NCBI GenBank assembly: GCA_002381695.1
Contig: DFXM01000039.1
Location: 164,121 to 228,120 of the forward strand
DNA from: Clostridium sp. UBA4108
Lineage (GTDB): Bacteria; Bacillota; Clostridia; Clostridiales; Clostridiaceae
Reading direction: 5' to 3'
DNA: 64,000 bases
The translations under genes and the position numbers were made by a program. Under the pieces are notes generated by a model, which was not told the DNA's origin, did no database searches, and saw nothing but the letters and a program-made list of their open reading frames with translations. Shown here in pieces: positions 36,561 to 46,049 of this stretch; position 1 is the stretch's first letter; each line of letters opens with the position of its first letter.

Positions 36561-37481
36561 ATGATTACAAAAGACATAGTAGATATTTTTCCAACAAATA
36601 TTAAAAAAGAGTTGATATCCTATGGAAGTTTTGATGATTTGCAAGAAGTAAGACTAAAGGTAAATAAATCACTAATATTTGTGTGTAACAACAAAGAAAT
36701 AATTTCAAATTATATATCAACTTTAGAGGATATAAAGTTAATAATTCAAAAAATAAGCAATTATTCTATTTATGCTTTTGAGGATGAAATAAAGCAAGGA
36801 TATATAACAATACAAGGAGGACATAGGGTAGGGCTCTGTGGTAGCTGTGTTATAGAAAAGGGTATTGTAAAAACAATAAAAAGTATATCTTCCATGAATT
36901 TTAGAGTTGCTAGAGAGGTAAGAGGATGTGCTGATAAAATTATTCCACATATATTAAATGAAAATGGAGTAGTTAACACCATCATTATTTCTCCACCTAA
37001 ATGTGGAAAGACAACCATATTAAGAGATTTAGCAAGGCAAATTTCCAATGGTATAGATAAATATAATTTTACCGGAAGAAATGTGGCGATAATAGATGAA
37101 AGAAGTGAAATTGGTGGGTGTTATAGAGGAATACCTCAAATGGATATAGGAAAAAGAACAGATATTTTGGATGGGTGTCCTAAGAATGAAGGAATTATTA
37201 TGGCTATTAGAAGTATGGCACCTAGCATAATAATATGTGATGAAATAGGTACCCATGGGGATATGGATAGTATAGTAGCTGCGCTAAATTCCGGAGTTAA
37301 TGTGATAACTACAATTCATGGGTTTAGCGAAGAGGATTTATATAAAAGGTCTGTGTTCAATGAGGTTATTGAAAATAAAGTATTTCACAAAGCTGTAATT
37401 TTAAGTAATAGAAAAGGTATTTCTACCATAGAATATATATATGACTTTACAAAAGGGGAGATAATAGGGAGGGATAAGTAA
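36561..37481 (+). CDS. spoIIIAA: Stage III sporulation protein AA (ATPase)
   Basis: A 306-residue AAA-type ATPase, related to secretion ATPases, thought to power the mother-cell to forespore feeding-tube channel. Walker A SPPKCGKTTILRD is at about residues 144-156; Walker B-like IIICDEIGT follows. Other family features are RVGLCGSCV and VAIIDERSEIGGCYRG. I chose ATG 36561 (AAAGGGTGAT upstream); the GTG three codons earlier is inside that ribosome site. It is the first of eight spoIIIA genes, which are sigma-E dependent in relatives; I see no convincing sigma-E promoter here. Confidence 0.96.
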   Translation: MITKDIVDIFPTNIKKELISYGSFDDLQEVRLKVNKSLIFVCNNKEIISNYISTLEDIKLIIQKISNYSIYAFEDEIKQGYITIQGGHRVGLCGSCVIEKGIVKTIKSISSMNFRVAREVRGCADKIIPHILNENGVVNTIIISPPKCGKTTILRDLARQISNGIDKYNFTGRNVAIIDERSEIGGCYRGIPQMDIGKRTDILDGCPKNEGIIMAIRSMAPSIIICDEIGTHGDMDSIVAALNSGVNVITTIHGFSEEDLYKRSVFNEVIENKVFHKAVILSNRKGISTIEYIYDFTKGEIIGRDK

Positions 37482-37996
37482 TGAAAATTATTGGACTAGC
37501 TTTGATAATAATATCATCAACTTTAGTAGGTTTTTTTTACGGAGAAAAACTAAGGAAAAGGGTAAAACAGCTTAAAGAGTTACAAAGGGGAATATATGTA
37601 TTAAAGAATGAAATTAATTTTACTCATTCCCTATTACCAGAGGCATTACTTAAGGCATATGAGAAGTGTACGCCAGAAATAGGCAGCATATTCAGAGATA
37701 CTTCAAGCATTATGCTTAATAATGAAGATAAGGATGTATATAATTGTTTTTTAACCTCTATAAATGCTCATAAAAATTCATTATCCCTATCTAAAGAGGA
37801 TTTAGGAATATTCTTAGACTTCTCTAAAACTCTAGGAGAGATGGATATTAGTGGGCATAATGACTTATTTGGATTAACTTTAGAAAATTTTGATAAAGCA
37901 ATAAAAAATGCAGAAGAAACTTTGGACAAGAATATAAAGATGTATAGATATTTAGGTTTTTCTTTTGGTGCTATGACGGCTATTATCTTATTTTAA
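37481..37996 (+). CDS. spoIIIAB: Stage III sporulation protein AB
   Basis: A 171-residue protein with an N-terminal membrane helix (IIGLALIIISSTLVGFFYG), a GspF-like cytoplasmic helical domain (LKELQRGIYVLKNEINFTHS, LPEALLKAYE) and a C-terminal hydrophobic segment. In the model of the SpoIIIA-SpoIIQ channel it is the platform partner of SpoIIIAA. The start overlaps the spoIIIAA stop (TAATG). Confidence 0.93.
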   Translation: MKIIGLALIIISSTLVGFFYGEKLRKRVKQLKELQRGIYVLKNEINFTHSLLPEALLKAYEKCTPEIGSIFRDTSSIMLNNEDKDVYNCFLTSINAHKNSLSLSKEDLGIFLDFSKTLGEMDISGHNDLFGLTLENFDKAIKNAEETLDKNIKMYRYLGFSFGAMTAIILF

Positions 37997-38008
37997 AGGA
38001 GGGATAGT

Positions 38009-38209
38009 ATGATTTTAGATATAGGAATAATTATAAAAATCGGTATAGTCGGTATAGTTATGATAATACTAGACAAAGTTCTAGATAGTGGTGGTAAAAA
38101 GGAATACGCAGTTATAAGCAATTTAGCTGGCATTGTGATAATTTTAATGCTAGTTATTAGTTTAGTAACAAAGTTGTTTGACTCAATACAAACACTATTT
38201 CGATTTTAG
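38009..38209 (+). CDS. spoIIIAC: Stage III sporulation protein AC
   Basis: A 66-residue membrane protein with two hydrophobic helices (IGIIIKIGIVGIVMIILDKVL and IVIILMLVISLVTKLFDSI) and the family-typical short hydrophilic loop DSGGKKEYA between them. AGGAGGG precedes the start. Its small size is normal for SpoIIIAC. Confidence 0.93.
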   Translation: MILDIGIIIKIGIVGIVMIILDKVLDSGGKKEYAVISNLAGIVIILMLVISLVTKLFDSIQTLFRF

Positions 38210-38221
38210 GAGGAGGACCTG

Positions 38222-38605
38222 ATGGAAATATTAAAAATTGTTACTTTTGCATTAGTAGCCCTCCTAATAGTTATGGTATTGAAAAAAGAAAAAGAAGAGT
38301 TTGCATTAATGGTAAGCTTAATAGCAGGAATTGTTATATTTATATTTCTTATTAGTAAATTGACAACTGTAGTTAACTTTCTACAGAATTTATCTTATAA
38401 AGCAAATATAGATATCGTTTATTTAGATGTAGTCTTTAAGGTTTTAGGCATAGCATATTTATCATCCTTTTGTAGCGAAATATGCAAGGATGCTGGTGCA
38501 GGCAGTATAGCAGCCAAAGTAGAATTTGCAGGGAAAATATTAATATTAACCCTATCAATTCCTATACTTATGGCTGTTATGCAAACTATATTAAAAATAA
38601 TGTAG
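38222..38605 (+). CDS. spoIIIAD: Stage III sporulation protein AD
   Basis: A 127-residue membrane protein with about three to four hydrophobic helices. The second part shows FKVLGIAYLSSFCSEICKDAGAGSIAAKVEFAGK in segments, the most conserved part of SpoIIIAD. AGGAGGAC lies 5 nt before ATG. Related in layout to SpoIIIAC. Confidence 0.93.
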   Translation: MEILKIVTFALVALLIVMVLKKEKEEFALMVSLIAGIVIFIFLISKLTTVVNFLQNLSYKANIDIVYLDVVFKVLGIAYLSSFCSEICKDAGAGSIAAKVEFAGKILILTLSIPILMAVMQTILKIM

Positions 38606-38614
38606 GTGAACATT

Positions 38615-39778
38615 ATGAAAAAGTTTATAAAAATTATATTGATAGTAATGTTTTTAAATTTTATCCCCGTACAAGTATTTGCTTACGATAATGTAGAAAT
38701 AAATCAAGAGCAAATGGGAAAGATAGAGGGGTTATATGAATATATAAGTAGCATGGATTATAAAAATGAATTACTAGAAGAACTAAATATATCTCCAAAA
38801 GAATTAGTACAAGCTTTAATGAAAAATGGACAAGGCTCTATTGATTCAAAAAAGGTAATAAAGATAATTTTAGTTTATGTATTTAAGGAATTGGCTGTGG
38901 TTTGGAAAATCTTAGGACAAATCATGATAGTTGCTATAATATGTGCACTTATCAGTAATCTGCAGAATGCCTTTAGCAATGAGAAACTATATAATGTTGC
39001 CTATTTTACATGTTTCTCTGTGATAATAATAATCATAGCAAGAGGCTTTTATATAGGGGTTGATTTGGCCAGTAGTACTATAGTGAGAGCTAGTGATTTT
39101 ATGGCGGCATTAATGCCGGTTTTAATAATGCTTTTAGCAAGTATGGGAAATGTGGCTCAAGCAGTACTGATGGATCCTGTGATAATGGGATTCTGCTCCA
39201 TTGGTTCAAAACTTTATGCATCAGTGATCATACCAATAGTATGCATGAGCTTTGTATTAGAATTTGTTAATAATATTTCTGATGAACACAATATTGGAAA
39301 TTTGACTACATTACTTAGAAAATTTGCACTTTGGGCACAGGGATTATTATTGACTATATTTGTAGCTTTCTTAACTATAAAAGGTTTTACAGCAGAAGGA
39401 TTAGATTTAGTTACCACAAAAACTGCAAAATTTGCAGTGGACAATTTTATACCAATCGTAGGAAAAACATTATCGGATGCTTTTACTACTGTAGCAGGTT
39501 ACACTTATTTATTAAAGAGTTCAATAAGTATAGTAGGTGTAATAGTTATTTTATGTTTACTCCTTATCCCTATAATTAAAGTGATGACTATGGGAATTAT
39601 GTATAAAGTAGTAGCAGCTCTATTAGAACCTGTAAGTAATAAGAAAATAACTTCTGTAATTAATTCATCAGGAAGTTCTATGATGCTTTTAGGGGGATGT
39701 GTTATTAGTGTAGGGATAATGTTTTTAATCATGATATCTATTGTAGCTACAACAGGTAAAGGTCTGGCTTTTATGTAA
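38615..39778 (+). CDS. spoIIIAE: Stage III sporulation protein AE
   Basis: A 387-residue polytopic membrane protein with an N-terminal signal-like helix (FIKIILIVMFLNFIPVQVFA), a short extracellular helical region, then about seven membrane helices. It is the largest membrane part of the SpoIIIA channel. I chose ATG 38615 with TAGGTGA upstream; a GTG three codons earlier abuts the spoIIIAD stop. Confidence 0.94.
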   Translation: MKKFIKIILIVMFLNFIPVQVFAYDNVEINQEQMGKIEGLYEYISSMDYKNELLEELNISPKELVQALMKNGQGSIDSKKVIKIILVYVFKELAVVWKILGQIMIVAIICALISNLQNAFSNEKLYNVAYFTCFSVIIIIIARGFYIGVDLASSTIVRASDFMAALMPVLIMLLASMGNVAQAVLMDPVIMGFCSIGSKLYASVIIPIVCMSFVLEFVNNISDEHNIGNLTTLLRKFALWAQGLLLTIFVAFLTIKGFTAEGLDLVTTKTAKFAVDNFIPIVGKTLSDAFTTVAGYTYLLKSSISIVGVIVILCLLLIPIIKVMTMGIMYKVVAALLEPVSNKKITSVINSSGSSMMLLGGCVISVGIMFLIMISIVATTGKGLAFM

Positions 39779-39805
39779 TAAACCATAGATAAAGTAGGTG
39801 GTAAA

Positions 39806-40417
39806 TTGATAGAGTTTTTGAAAAGTTGGATAATAACTATATGTATTGCGGTATTTTTCACTACAGCAGTACAGATGATCTTACCAGATGGAACCATTAA
39901 GAAATATTGTAATTTTGTACTAGGATTGATAGTTTTTATTGTGATGTTAAATCCAATAGTAAAGTTATTTAATAATAATTTGGATATTAATTCTCTAATA
40001 AAAAGTTCTACTACTTTTATAGAGGAAAATACAAATACTAAAGAAGATTATGAGAAATATAGAAATGAAAATATGAGTAATACCATGAATAATTTTAAGA
40101 AGAAATTGGAAAAGCAATTTGTAAATGATCTAGAAGGCTCTTTTGAGGGGGATAAGTATAAAGCGGATATTCAAGTTACTTATGATGAAGATGCCAATTT
40201 ATTTGTTATTAATAATGTAGATATTGGTATAAATGATGGGAATGTAGAGAGGGTAAAAAAAATACAGATTGGAGATGATTCTATAGCTGTAGATAATCAA
40301 AATGAAATAGATGTAACTAAGGTAAAGGATGTAAAGGATTTTGTTAGTTCTAAATACAATATAGAGAAAAATAAAATAAATGTGTATAGATCTAACTCAA
40401 TATATAATGGAAGGTAA
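39806..40417 (+). CDS. spoIIIAF: Stage III sporulation protein AF
   Basis: A 203-residue protein with two N-terminal membrane helices (about residues 6-24 and 35-53, MILPDGTIKKYCNFVLGLIV between and into the second) and a soluble outer domain of ring-building-motif type (VNDLEGSFEGDKYKADIQV). Start is TTG with GTAGGTGG ahead. Confidence 0.9.
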   Translation: MIEFLKSWIITICIAVFFTTAVQMILPDGTIKKYCNFVLGLIVFIVMLNPIVKLFNNNLDINSLIKSSTTFIEENTNTKEDYEKYRNENMSNTMNNFKKKLEKQFVNDLEGSFEGDKYKADIQVTYDEDANLFVINNVDIGINDGNVERVKKIQIGDDSIAVDNQNEIDVTKVKDVKDFVSSKYNIEKNKINVYRSNSIYNGR

Positions 40418-40450
40418 ATTTTGAAAAGTAAATAAGGGGAGGAGAAATTG

Positions 40451-41137
40451 GTGTTTGAAAAAATAAAAAATAGGATTACAGAAATAATTAAAAGAATAAC
40501 GAAGAACAATTCTAAGGAATTAGAAAACGAAAGTGGAGCTAAAACAAAACTAAAGCCTGTTACTATAACCAATCTAATAATACTATTTTTAGTTGGTGTA
40601 TTGTTAGTTATTGTGGGAAGCATATTTACTAAAAATGAGAAAGCCATGGTTAATAGTAATTCACAAAATGAGAATATTATTGAAGAAGCTAATTCGAAGT
40701 ACACATCGAAAGATAAGCTTGTAGGATCAGCTGTAGATTTGGCTTATAAAGAAAAGATGGAGAATGAACTTATATCTATACTTGAAAATATACAAGGGGT
40801 AGGAAAGGTCAATGTCATGATTTATTTTGAAAGTGGACAAGAACAAATACCAGTATTCAATCAAAATAATTCAAACAGCAACACTAAAGAGAAGGATACT
40901 TCAGGTGGTCAAAGAGAAACAACTCAAGAAAATGGTGGAACCACAGTAGTTATGGAAAATAATGGTGAAAAAGAACAACCCTTTATTGTAAAAACCTACA
41001 ACCCCAAGATAGCAGGTATTTGTATTGTGGCAGAAGGGGCTGGTGAACGAGTAACTGAATTAAGAGTAAGGCAAGCAGTTACAAAATTATTTGGTATATC
41101 TGATGATAAGGTACAGGTATATCCAATGAAAAAATAG
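40451..41137 (+). CDS. spoIIIAG: Stage III sporulation protein AG
   Basis: A 228-residue bitopic protein that forms a large ring in the intermembrane space in relatives. There is one membrane helix at about residues 37-56 (NLIILFLVGVLLVIVGSIF), then a ring-building domain (LISILENIQGVGKVNVMIYF ... GICIVAEGAGERVTELRVRQ) split by a hydrophilic, Asn/Thr-rich insertion (about 140-175). Start is GTG 40451; TTG one codon earlier is also near GGGGAGG. Confidence 0.93.
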   Translation: MFEKIKNRITEIIKRITKNNSKELENESGAKTKLKPVTITNLIILFLVGVLLVIVGSIFTKNEKAMVNSNSQNENIIEEANSKYTSKDKLVGSAVDLAYKEKMENELISILENIQGVGKVNVMIYFESGQEQIPVFNQNNSNSNTKEKDTSGGQRETTQENGGTTVVMENNGEKEQPFIVKTYNPKIAGICIVAEGAGERVTELRVRQAVTKLFGISDDKVQVYPMKK

Positions 41138-41177
41138 CATATAATGTGTTAGAAAATAAATTTTCGGGGGGAACAAT

Positions 41178-41672
41178 ATGAATAAAAAACAAACTATAAT
41201 TATCTCATCTCTTTTAGTACTAATATTATTTGCTGGATATTTAGCTACTAAGGTTAATGGACCTCTATATGTAACAGATGATCAGATCATAAATGACGGA
41301 AGTGTTAATACTTCTACTTCAAGCTTTTTTAATGAAGCAAGACTTCAAAGGGAGAATAAAACTTCACAAACCCTAAATTCTTTAAAATCTTTGGTGGATA
41401 ATGAAAATACACCTCAAGATCAAAAGGCTCAAGCTGCTGATGAATTTAAAAATATAGCAATCCAATCTGATAAAGAAGGTAAAATAGAGCTTGCTCTTAA
41501 GGCTCAAGGATATGAAGATGCTATTTGTACATTAGATAAAGATAAGAATAGTGCTACAGTTATTGTTAAACATGATGGAGAGCTTAGTGATCAACAAGTA
41601 AGACAGATTAAAGATGTAATTATGAGCAAAGCAGAAGCAAAAAATATAGAAATAAAAATAGCTGAAAAATAG
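41178..41672 (+). CDS. spoIIIAH: Stage III sporulation protein AH
   Basis: A 164-residue bitopic protein: N-terminal membrane helix (TIIISSLLVLILFAGYLATK) and an outer YscJ/FliG-like ring domain in the C-terminal half (ALKAQGYEDAICTLDKDKNS, IKDVIMSKAEAKNIEIKIAE). In relatives it binds forespore SpoIIQ across the intermembrane space. GGGGGGAAC precedes the ATG. A terminator follows directly. Confidence 0.94.
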   Translation: MNKKQTIIISSLLVLILFAGYLATKVNGPLYVTDDQIINDGSVNTSTSSFFNEARLQRENKTSQTLNSLKSLVDNENTPQDQKAQAADEFKNIAIQSDKEGKIELALKAQGYEDAICTLDKDKNSATVIVKHDGELSDQQVRQIKDVIMSKAEAKNIEIKIAEK

Positions 41673-41686
41673 TAGTTTTTAGTAGA

Positions 41687-41719
41687 AGCAGTGAACCTTA
41701 ATCACTGCTTTTATATTTT
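41687..41719 (+). terminator. Intrinsic terminator after spoIIIAH
   Basis: AAGCAGTGA pairs with TCACTGCTT around a 6-nt loop, followed by TTATATTTTA. It closes the spoIIIA operon. Confidence 0.88.
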
Positions 41720-41832
41720 ACAGAATAGTACGTTATTTTATATCTGTATAGAAATTTTATATTATAGAATGTATAATGATAATTAGAGTTTTTATAATAA
41801 TAAGTATAAATTTAAAGACAATTACATAAAAT

Positions 41833-41861
41833 TTGTAAAGAGAACTACTATCTGATATAAT
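41833..41861 (+). promoter_or_regulatory. SigA-type promoter for the asp23 gene
   Basis: TTGTAA, 17-bp spacer, TATAAT, 43 bp upstream of the Asp23-like gene and after the spoIIIA terminator. Confidence 0.72.
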
Positions 41862-41903
41862 GGGAATAATTAATTAGGACATATTTCTAAGGGGGTACTG
41901 AAA

Positions 41904-42290
41904 ATGGAACAAAATACACATATTGAACAAGAAATCGGAATAGTAAAAATTTCAGATGAAGTTATAAGTGTTATAGCTGGATTAGCAGCATCAGAGATCG
42001 AAGGTGTTGCTGGTATGAGTGCAACTTTTGTGGGTGAAATAAGTCAGATTTTAACGGGTAAAAGGAATATTTCCAAGGGTGTAAAAGTTAGCGTTGAAGA
42101 AGATAGTGCTGTAATAGATTTATATACTGTAGTAGAGTATGGAGTTAAAATTCCTGAAATAGCAAGTAAAGTTCAAAACAATGTAAAAAACACAGTGGAA
42201 ACTATGACAGGACTTAATGTTTCTTCAGTTAATGTTTACGTGCAAAACGTTATATTCCCCAAACCAGAAACACAAGAGGAAATAGAATAG
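41904..42290 (+). CDS. Asp23/Gls24 family envelope stress-response protein (YqhY-like)
   Basis: A 128-residue Asp23-domain protein. The core is clear: GIVKISDEVISVIAGLAASE, IEGVAGMS, KGVKVSVEEDSAVIDLYTVV and VNVYVQNVIF. By position (between spoIIIAH and nusB) it corresponds to YqhY of Bacillus, which is linked to fatty-acid synthesis control; here the accBC genes that accompany it in Bacillus are missing. RBS AAGGGGG. It has its own promoter and terminator. Confidence 0.93.
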   Translation: MEQNTHIEQEIGIVKISDEVISVIAGLAASEIEGVAGMSATFVGEISQILTGKRNISKGVKVSVEEDSAVIDLYTVVEYGVKIPEIASKVQNNVKNTVETMTGLNVSSVNVYVQNVIFPKPETQEEIE

Positions 42291-42294
42291 TATT

Positions 42295-42323
42295 AACACC
42301 CTCTGAGTACAGAGGGTGTTTCT
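42295..42323 (+). terminator. Intrinsic terminator after asp23 gene
   Basis: AACACCCTCT and AGAGGGTGTT pair around GAGTAC; the following T-run is short (TTTCTATG). Confidence 0.8.
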
Positions 42324-42438
42324 ATGTAAATATATAGTAAAATTTTATGGGTTGAGCTTAAATAATAGGTTATTATTATTGATAAATGGTAATTATAGAA
42401 GTAAGATATAATAAATAGAGTGTTAGCGGAGGTAATTT

Positions 42439-42840
42439 ATGAATAGAAGAAAAAGTAGAGAAATATGTGTGAGATTATTATTTGAAATGCTAATAAATAA
42501 GGAAGAATATCTAGAAATAATACATAATTTTAAAGAAAATACTGATGAGAACATAGAGGATGTGGATTTTAGTTATATAGAAAGAATTTTAAGTGGAGTT
42601 TCTAAAAATAGTAGTGAAATTGATGAAACTATAACTAAATATCTTGTAAAATGGAAGATAGAGAGATTGCCTAAAATGAGTTTAGCAATTTTGAGACTAG
42701 CAACCTATGAGATATTGTTTGAAGAAGATATTCCTAATAAAGTTTCAATTAATGAGGCAATAGAACTTTCAAAGAAGTATTGTGATGACTCTGCTCCAAG
42801 TTTTATAAATGGAGTGTTGAATAATATTATTAAAAAGTAG
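42439..42840 (+). CDS. nusB: Transcription antitermination factor NusB
   Basis: A 133-residue all-helical NusB. It has the arginine-rich N terminus MNRRKSREICVRLLFEM, and the C-terminal signature LAILRLATYEILFEEDIPNK followed by VSINEAIELSKKYC and FINGVLNNI. With NusE (ribosomal protein S10) it binds boxA in rRNA transcripts. GGAGG precedes ATG. It begins the run nusB-folD-xseA-xseB-ispA. Confidence 0.96.
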   Translation: MNRRKSREICVRLLFEMLINKEEYLEIIHNFKENTDENIEDVDFSYIERILSGVSKNSSEIDETITKYLVKWKIERLPKMSLAILRLATYEILFEEDIPNKVSINEAIELSKKYCDDSAPSFINGVLNNIIKK

Positions 42841-42852
42841 GGGTTGATTAAT

Positions 42853-43701
42853 ATGGGAGAAAAACTAAGCGGGAAAGATTTAGCAAAGAACTACAGAGAA
42901 CTAATGAAAAGTGAGATCAAGAGTCGAGTTGACTTGGGAACAAGGCCTCCAACACTAGCTTCCATCATTGTGGGAGAAGACGGTGGTTCTATTTCTTATG
43001 TTAAAAATCAACAAAAGCTTAGTGAAGAGGTAGGAATTAACTACAGAACCATAAAATTTGAAGATACCATTACAGAGAAGGAATTATTATCTGAAATAGA
43101 AGACTTAAATAGAGATAAAACTGTGGATGGAATAATGATACAATTACCATTACCAAACCACTTAAATGTAACTAATATAACAGAAGCAATAGCTTATGAA
43201 AAAGATGTAGATGGATTAACAGATGTGAATTTCGGAAGATTTTACAAAGGAGAAAAATCCTTTATTCCATGTACCGCAAAAAGCGTATTGAATCTAATTA
43301 AATCTAAATGCGAGAATATAAAAGGAAAGAAAGCAGTTGTGGTGGGAAGAAGTAACATAGTTGGAAAACCAACTGCAAATTTATTATTAAATGAAAGTGC
43401 CACAATAACCATATGTCATTCAAAAACTGTGAATCTTAAACAGATATGTAAAGAGGCAGATATCTTAGTTATTGCTTTAGGTAGACCAGGTTTTATAAAT
43501 AATGAATATGTAAAAGAAGGTGCTATAGTTATAGATGTAGGTACTACTATGGTAGAGGGCAAGGTAAAAGGAGATGTTATTTTTGATGATGTAATTGATA
43601 TAGCATCTTATGTAAGCCCAGTACCAGGAGGAGTAGGTGCAATGACATCAACACTGCTTATGAAGAATACCTATGAGGCTTGGTTAGAAAATGTACAGTA
43701 A
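42853..43701 (+). CDS. folD: Bifunctional methylenetetrahydrofolate dehydrogenase/cyclohydrolase FolD
   Basis: A 282-residue FolD that interconverts 5,10-methylene-, 5,10-methenyl- and 10-formyl-tetrahydrofolate. The catalytic lysine/tyrosine region is SYVKNQQKL, and VDGIMIQLPLPNHL and the NADP-binding VVGRSNIVGKPTANLLL motif are present, as is PVPGGVGAMTSTLLMKNT. I chose ATG 42853, with AGGGGTTG upstream; a TTG three codons earlier lies within that site. It overlaps xseA by 11 bases. Confidence 0.96.
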   Translation: MGEKLSGKDLAKNYRELMKSEIKSRVDLGTRPPTLASIIVGEDGGSISYVKNQQKLSEEVGINYRTIKFEDTITEKELLSEIEDLNRDKTVDGIMIQLPLPNHLNVTNITEAIAYEKDVDGLTDVNFGRFYKGEKSFIPCTAKSVLNLIKSKCENIKGKKAVVVGRSNIVGKPTANLLLNESATITICHSKTVNLKQICKEADILVIALGRPGFINNEYVKEGAIVIDVGTTMVEGKVKGDVIFDDVIDIASYVSPVPGGVGAMTSTLLMKNTYEAWLENVQ

Positions 43702-44893
43702 GATACTAACGGTAACAGCGGTAAATAATTATATTAAGAAAGTTATAGATAGTGATTTTATTCTTAAGAATTCAAATATAAAGGGTGAGTTATCTAATGT
43801 AAAGATACACAGTAGTGGCCATATATATTTTTCCCTAAAAGATAATTTTGCAAAGATAACTTGTGTAATGTTTAGGACGGCTACTTCTAATTTGAAATTT
43901 ATTCCTAAAGATGGTATGAATGTTATAGTAAGTGGAAATATTTCAGTATATGAGAAAGAAGGAGTTTATCAACTTTATTGTAATGACATGTCTATTGAAG
44001 GAGAGGGAGAATTATATCTAGCCTTTGAAAAGTTAAAACGAAATTTAGAAAGTGAAGGACTATTCGATAATTCAAGAAAGAAACCGATTCCTAAATACTC
44101 TAAAAGAATAGGTGTAGTTACATCCCCTACTGGAGCTGCAATTAGAGATATAATTAAAGTATCAACAAGGAGAAATTCTAAGGTTGATATAATTATATAT
44201 CCATCCTTAGTGCAAGGATTAAATGCTGCCTCCAATATAATAGAGGGCATTAAAAAATTAAATGAAATAGATGATATAGACGTGATTGTATTAGCTAGAG
44301 GTGGAGGCTCTATAGAGGAATTATGGTGCTTTAATGAAGAAAGTGTTGCAAGAGCTATAGCAGCTTCAAAAAAGCCTATTATTACAGGAATCGGCCATGA
44401 AACTGATTTTACTATTTGTGATTTTGTAGCGGATTACAGAGCCGCTACACCTTCTCAAGCAGCAGAGATAGCTGTATATCATAGGGAGAGCTTAGTGAAC
44501 AATATCAATAGCTGTAGAAGTAATATGGAGAATATTCTTAAGATAAAAATCAATAGAGAATTCATGTATTTAGATAAGCTTTACACTACGCTTAGACTAA
44601 ATAGTCCCAACAATTATATTTTGAATCAACATAATAAATTAGAGGGGTATAGGAGTAAACTACAGTTTTTGATTAATATGAATATGACTAGATATAAGAG
44701 TGCTATAGACAAACTAAATCATCAATTAGTAGCAAATAATCCCTTATTCATACTAAATAAGGGCTATGGACTTATAATGGACATTAACAATCATAACATT
44801 TCATCCATAGAAGAACTAAAAAAACAAAATGTGGTTAACATTAGATTAAAGGATGGCACAGGAGCGTTTAAGTTAGAGTATTTGGAGGATTAG
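43691..44893 (+). CDS. xseA: Exodeoxyribonuclease VII large subunit
   Basis: A 400-residue XseA. An N-terminal OB-fold (about residues 15-95, IKGELSNVKIHSSGHIYFSL) is followed by the catalytic domain (RIGVVTSPTGAAIRDI, VIVLARGGGSIEELWCFNEE, PIITGIGHETDFTICDFVAD) and a C-terminal coiled-coil part. With XseB it degrades single-stranded DNA in both directions. The gene overlaps folD and is followed after one base by xseB. Confidence 0.95.
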   Translation: MYSKILTVTAVNNYIKKVIDSDFILKNSNIKGELSNVKIHSSGHIYFSLKDNFAKITCVMFRTATSNLKFIPKDGMNVIVSGNISVYEKEGVYQLYCNDMSIEGEGELYLAFEKLKRNLESEGLFDNSRKKPIPKYSKRIGVVTSPTGAAIRDIIKVSTRRNSKVDIIIYPSLVQGLNAASNIIEGIKKLNEIDDIDVIVLARGGGSIEELWCFNEESVARAIAASKKPIITGIGHETDFTICDFVADYRAATPSQAAEIAVYHRESLVNNINSCRSNMENILKIKINREFMYLDKLYTTLRLNSPNNYILNQHNKLEGYRSKLQFLINMNMTRYKSAIDKLNHQLVANNPLFILNKGYGLIMDINNHNISSIEELKKQNVVNIRLKDGTGAFKLEYLED

Positions 44894-44894
44894 T

Positions 44895-45113
44895 ATGGCA
44901 AGAAAAAAAGAAAGTTATGAAGATAAAATTATAAAACTTGAGAATCTATTAGAGAAAATGGAAAAAGAAGAACTTACACTAGAGGAATGTATCAGTAAAT
45001 ATGAAGAAGGCATGAAGTTGTATGGTGATATATATAATCTTCTACAAGAGGCTGAGGGGAAAATTAAGATATTTACTGAACAAGGGGAAGAAAACTTTCA
45101 ATTAGAAAATTAA
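44895..45113 (+). CDS. xseB: Exodeoxyribonuclease VII small subunit
   Basis: A 72-residue helical protein with the XseB pattern: YEDKIIKLENLLEKMEKEEL, LEECISKYEEGMKLY, then a short tail EAEGKIKIFTEQGEENFQLE. Several copies bind each XseA. It starts one base after the xseA stop, with TTGGAGGAT as ribosome site. Confidence 0.95.
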   Translation: MARKKESYEDKIIKLENLLEKMEKEELTLEECISKYEEGMKLYGDIYNLLQEAEGKIKIFTEQGEENFQLEN

Positions 45114-45133
45114 TTAGTTATAGAGAGGTAAAT

Positions 45134-46000
45134 ATGGAATTTGATATATATAAGTATAAAATAGAGCAATGGATTATTGAATATTTTAATGCCAAAGGAA
45201 GTGAACTTTCTCAATTTGTAGAACCTATGGTATATAGCCTTCAAGTAGGTGGAAAGCGTATAAGGCCTATACTGATGATGACTACATATAATATATATAA
45301 GACAAATATAGATGAAGTGTTGCCTTTTGCTGCTGCTATGGAAATGATTCATACATACTCATTAATTCATGATGATTTGCCATCCATGGACAATGATGAT
45401 TTAAGAAGGGGAAAACCAACTAATCATAAGGTTTTTGGAGAAGCAATGGCCATATTAGCTGGAGATGGACTTCTAAATGAAGCTATGATTGTTTTATTAA
45501 AACAGTGTTTAAGTGGAGATAAAAACAAGATAGAGGGAAGTTATAGAATAGCCGAAGCCGCTGGTATTGAAGGTATGATAAAAGGTCAAATTATAGATAT
45601 CAAAAGTGAAGGTAAAGCAATAGATGAGGGCACACTGGTGGAGATGCATAAAAATAAGACTGGTAAATTAATAAAGGGATCTATTGTTGTGGGTGCTATT
45701 TTAGCAGGAGCTCCAATAGAGCATATTTATATATTTAACGAATTTGGAGAAAAATTAGGATTAGCATTTCAAATTAAAGATGATATATTAGATATAGAAG
45801 GAAATCAGTCTCTGTTAGGAAAAACACAAAGCGACGGAGAGAATAATAAAGCTAATTTTGTAACTATGTATGGTATAGATAAATGCAAAGAAATCTGTAA
45901 TACATTAACAGAGGAATGTTATGAACTCTTAGGTAATATTCATCTCAATACTGAAAAATTAGAGTATATGACTAAATATTTATTGGATAGAAAATGTTAA
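45134..46000 (+). CDS. ispA: Polyprenyl synthetase (farnesyl/geranylgeranyl diphosphate synthase)
   Basis: A 288-residue trans-prenyltransferase that joins isopentenyl diphosphate to allylic diphosphates. The first aspartate-rich motif is DDLPSMDND at about residues 81-89 and the second is DDILD at about 216-220; GGKRIRPIL near residue 40 binds isopentenyl diphosphate. The chain length of the product cannot be read with certainty; short-chain (C15) is usual for this position. It acts in the same pathway as dxs, from which it is separated by the OLE RNA and oapA. Confidence 0.94.
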   Translation: MEFDIYKYKIEQWIIEYFNAKGSELSQFVEPMVYSLQVGGKRIRPILMMTTYNIYKTNIDEVLPFAAAMEMIHTYSLIHDDLPSMDNDDLRRGKPTNHKVFGEAMAILAGDGLLNEAMIVLLKQCLSGDKNKIEGSYRIAEAAGIEGMIKGQIIDIKSEGKAIDEGTLVEMHKNKTGKLIKGSIVVGAILAGAPIEHIYIFNEFGEKLGLAFQIKDDILDIEGNQSLLGKTQSDGENNKANFVTMYGIDKCKEICNTLTEECYELLGNIHLNTEKLEYMTKYLLDRKC

Positions 46001-46049
46001 TAACACACCATTATTAAGAAATATTTCATTTTTAAAATTTCTTTAATTG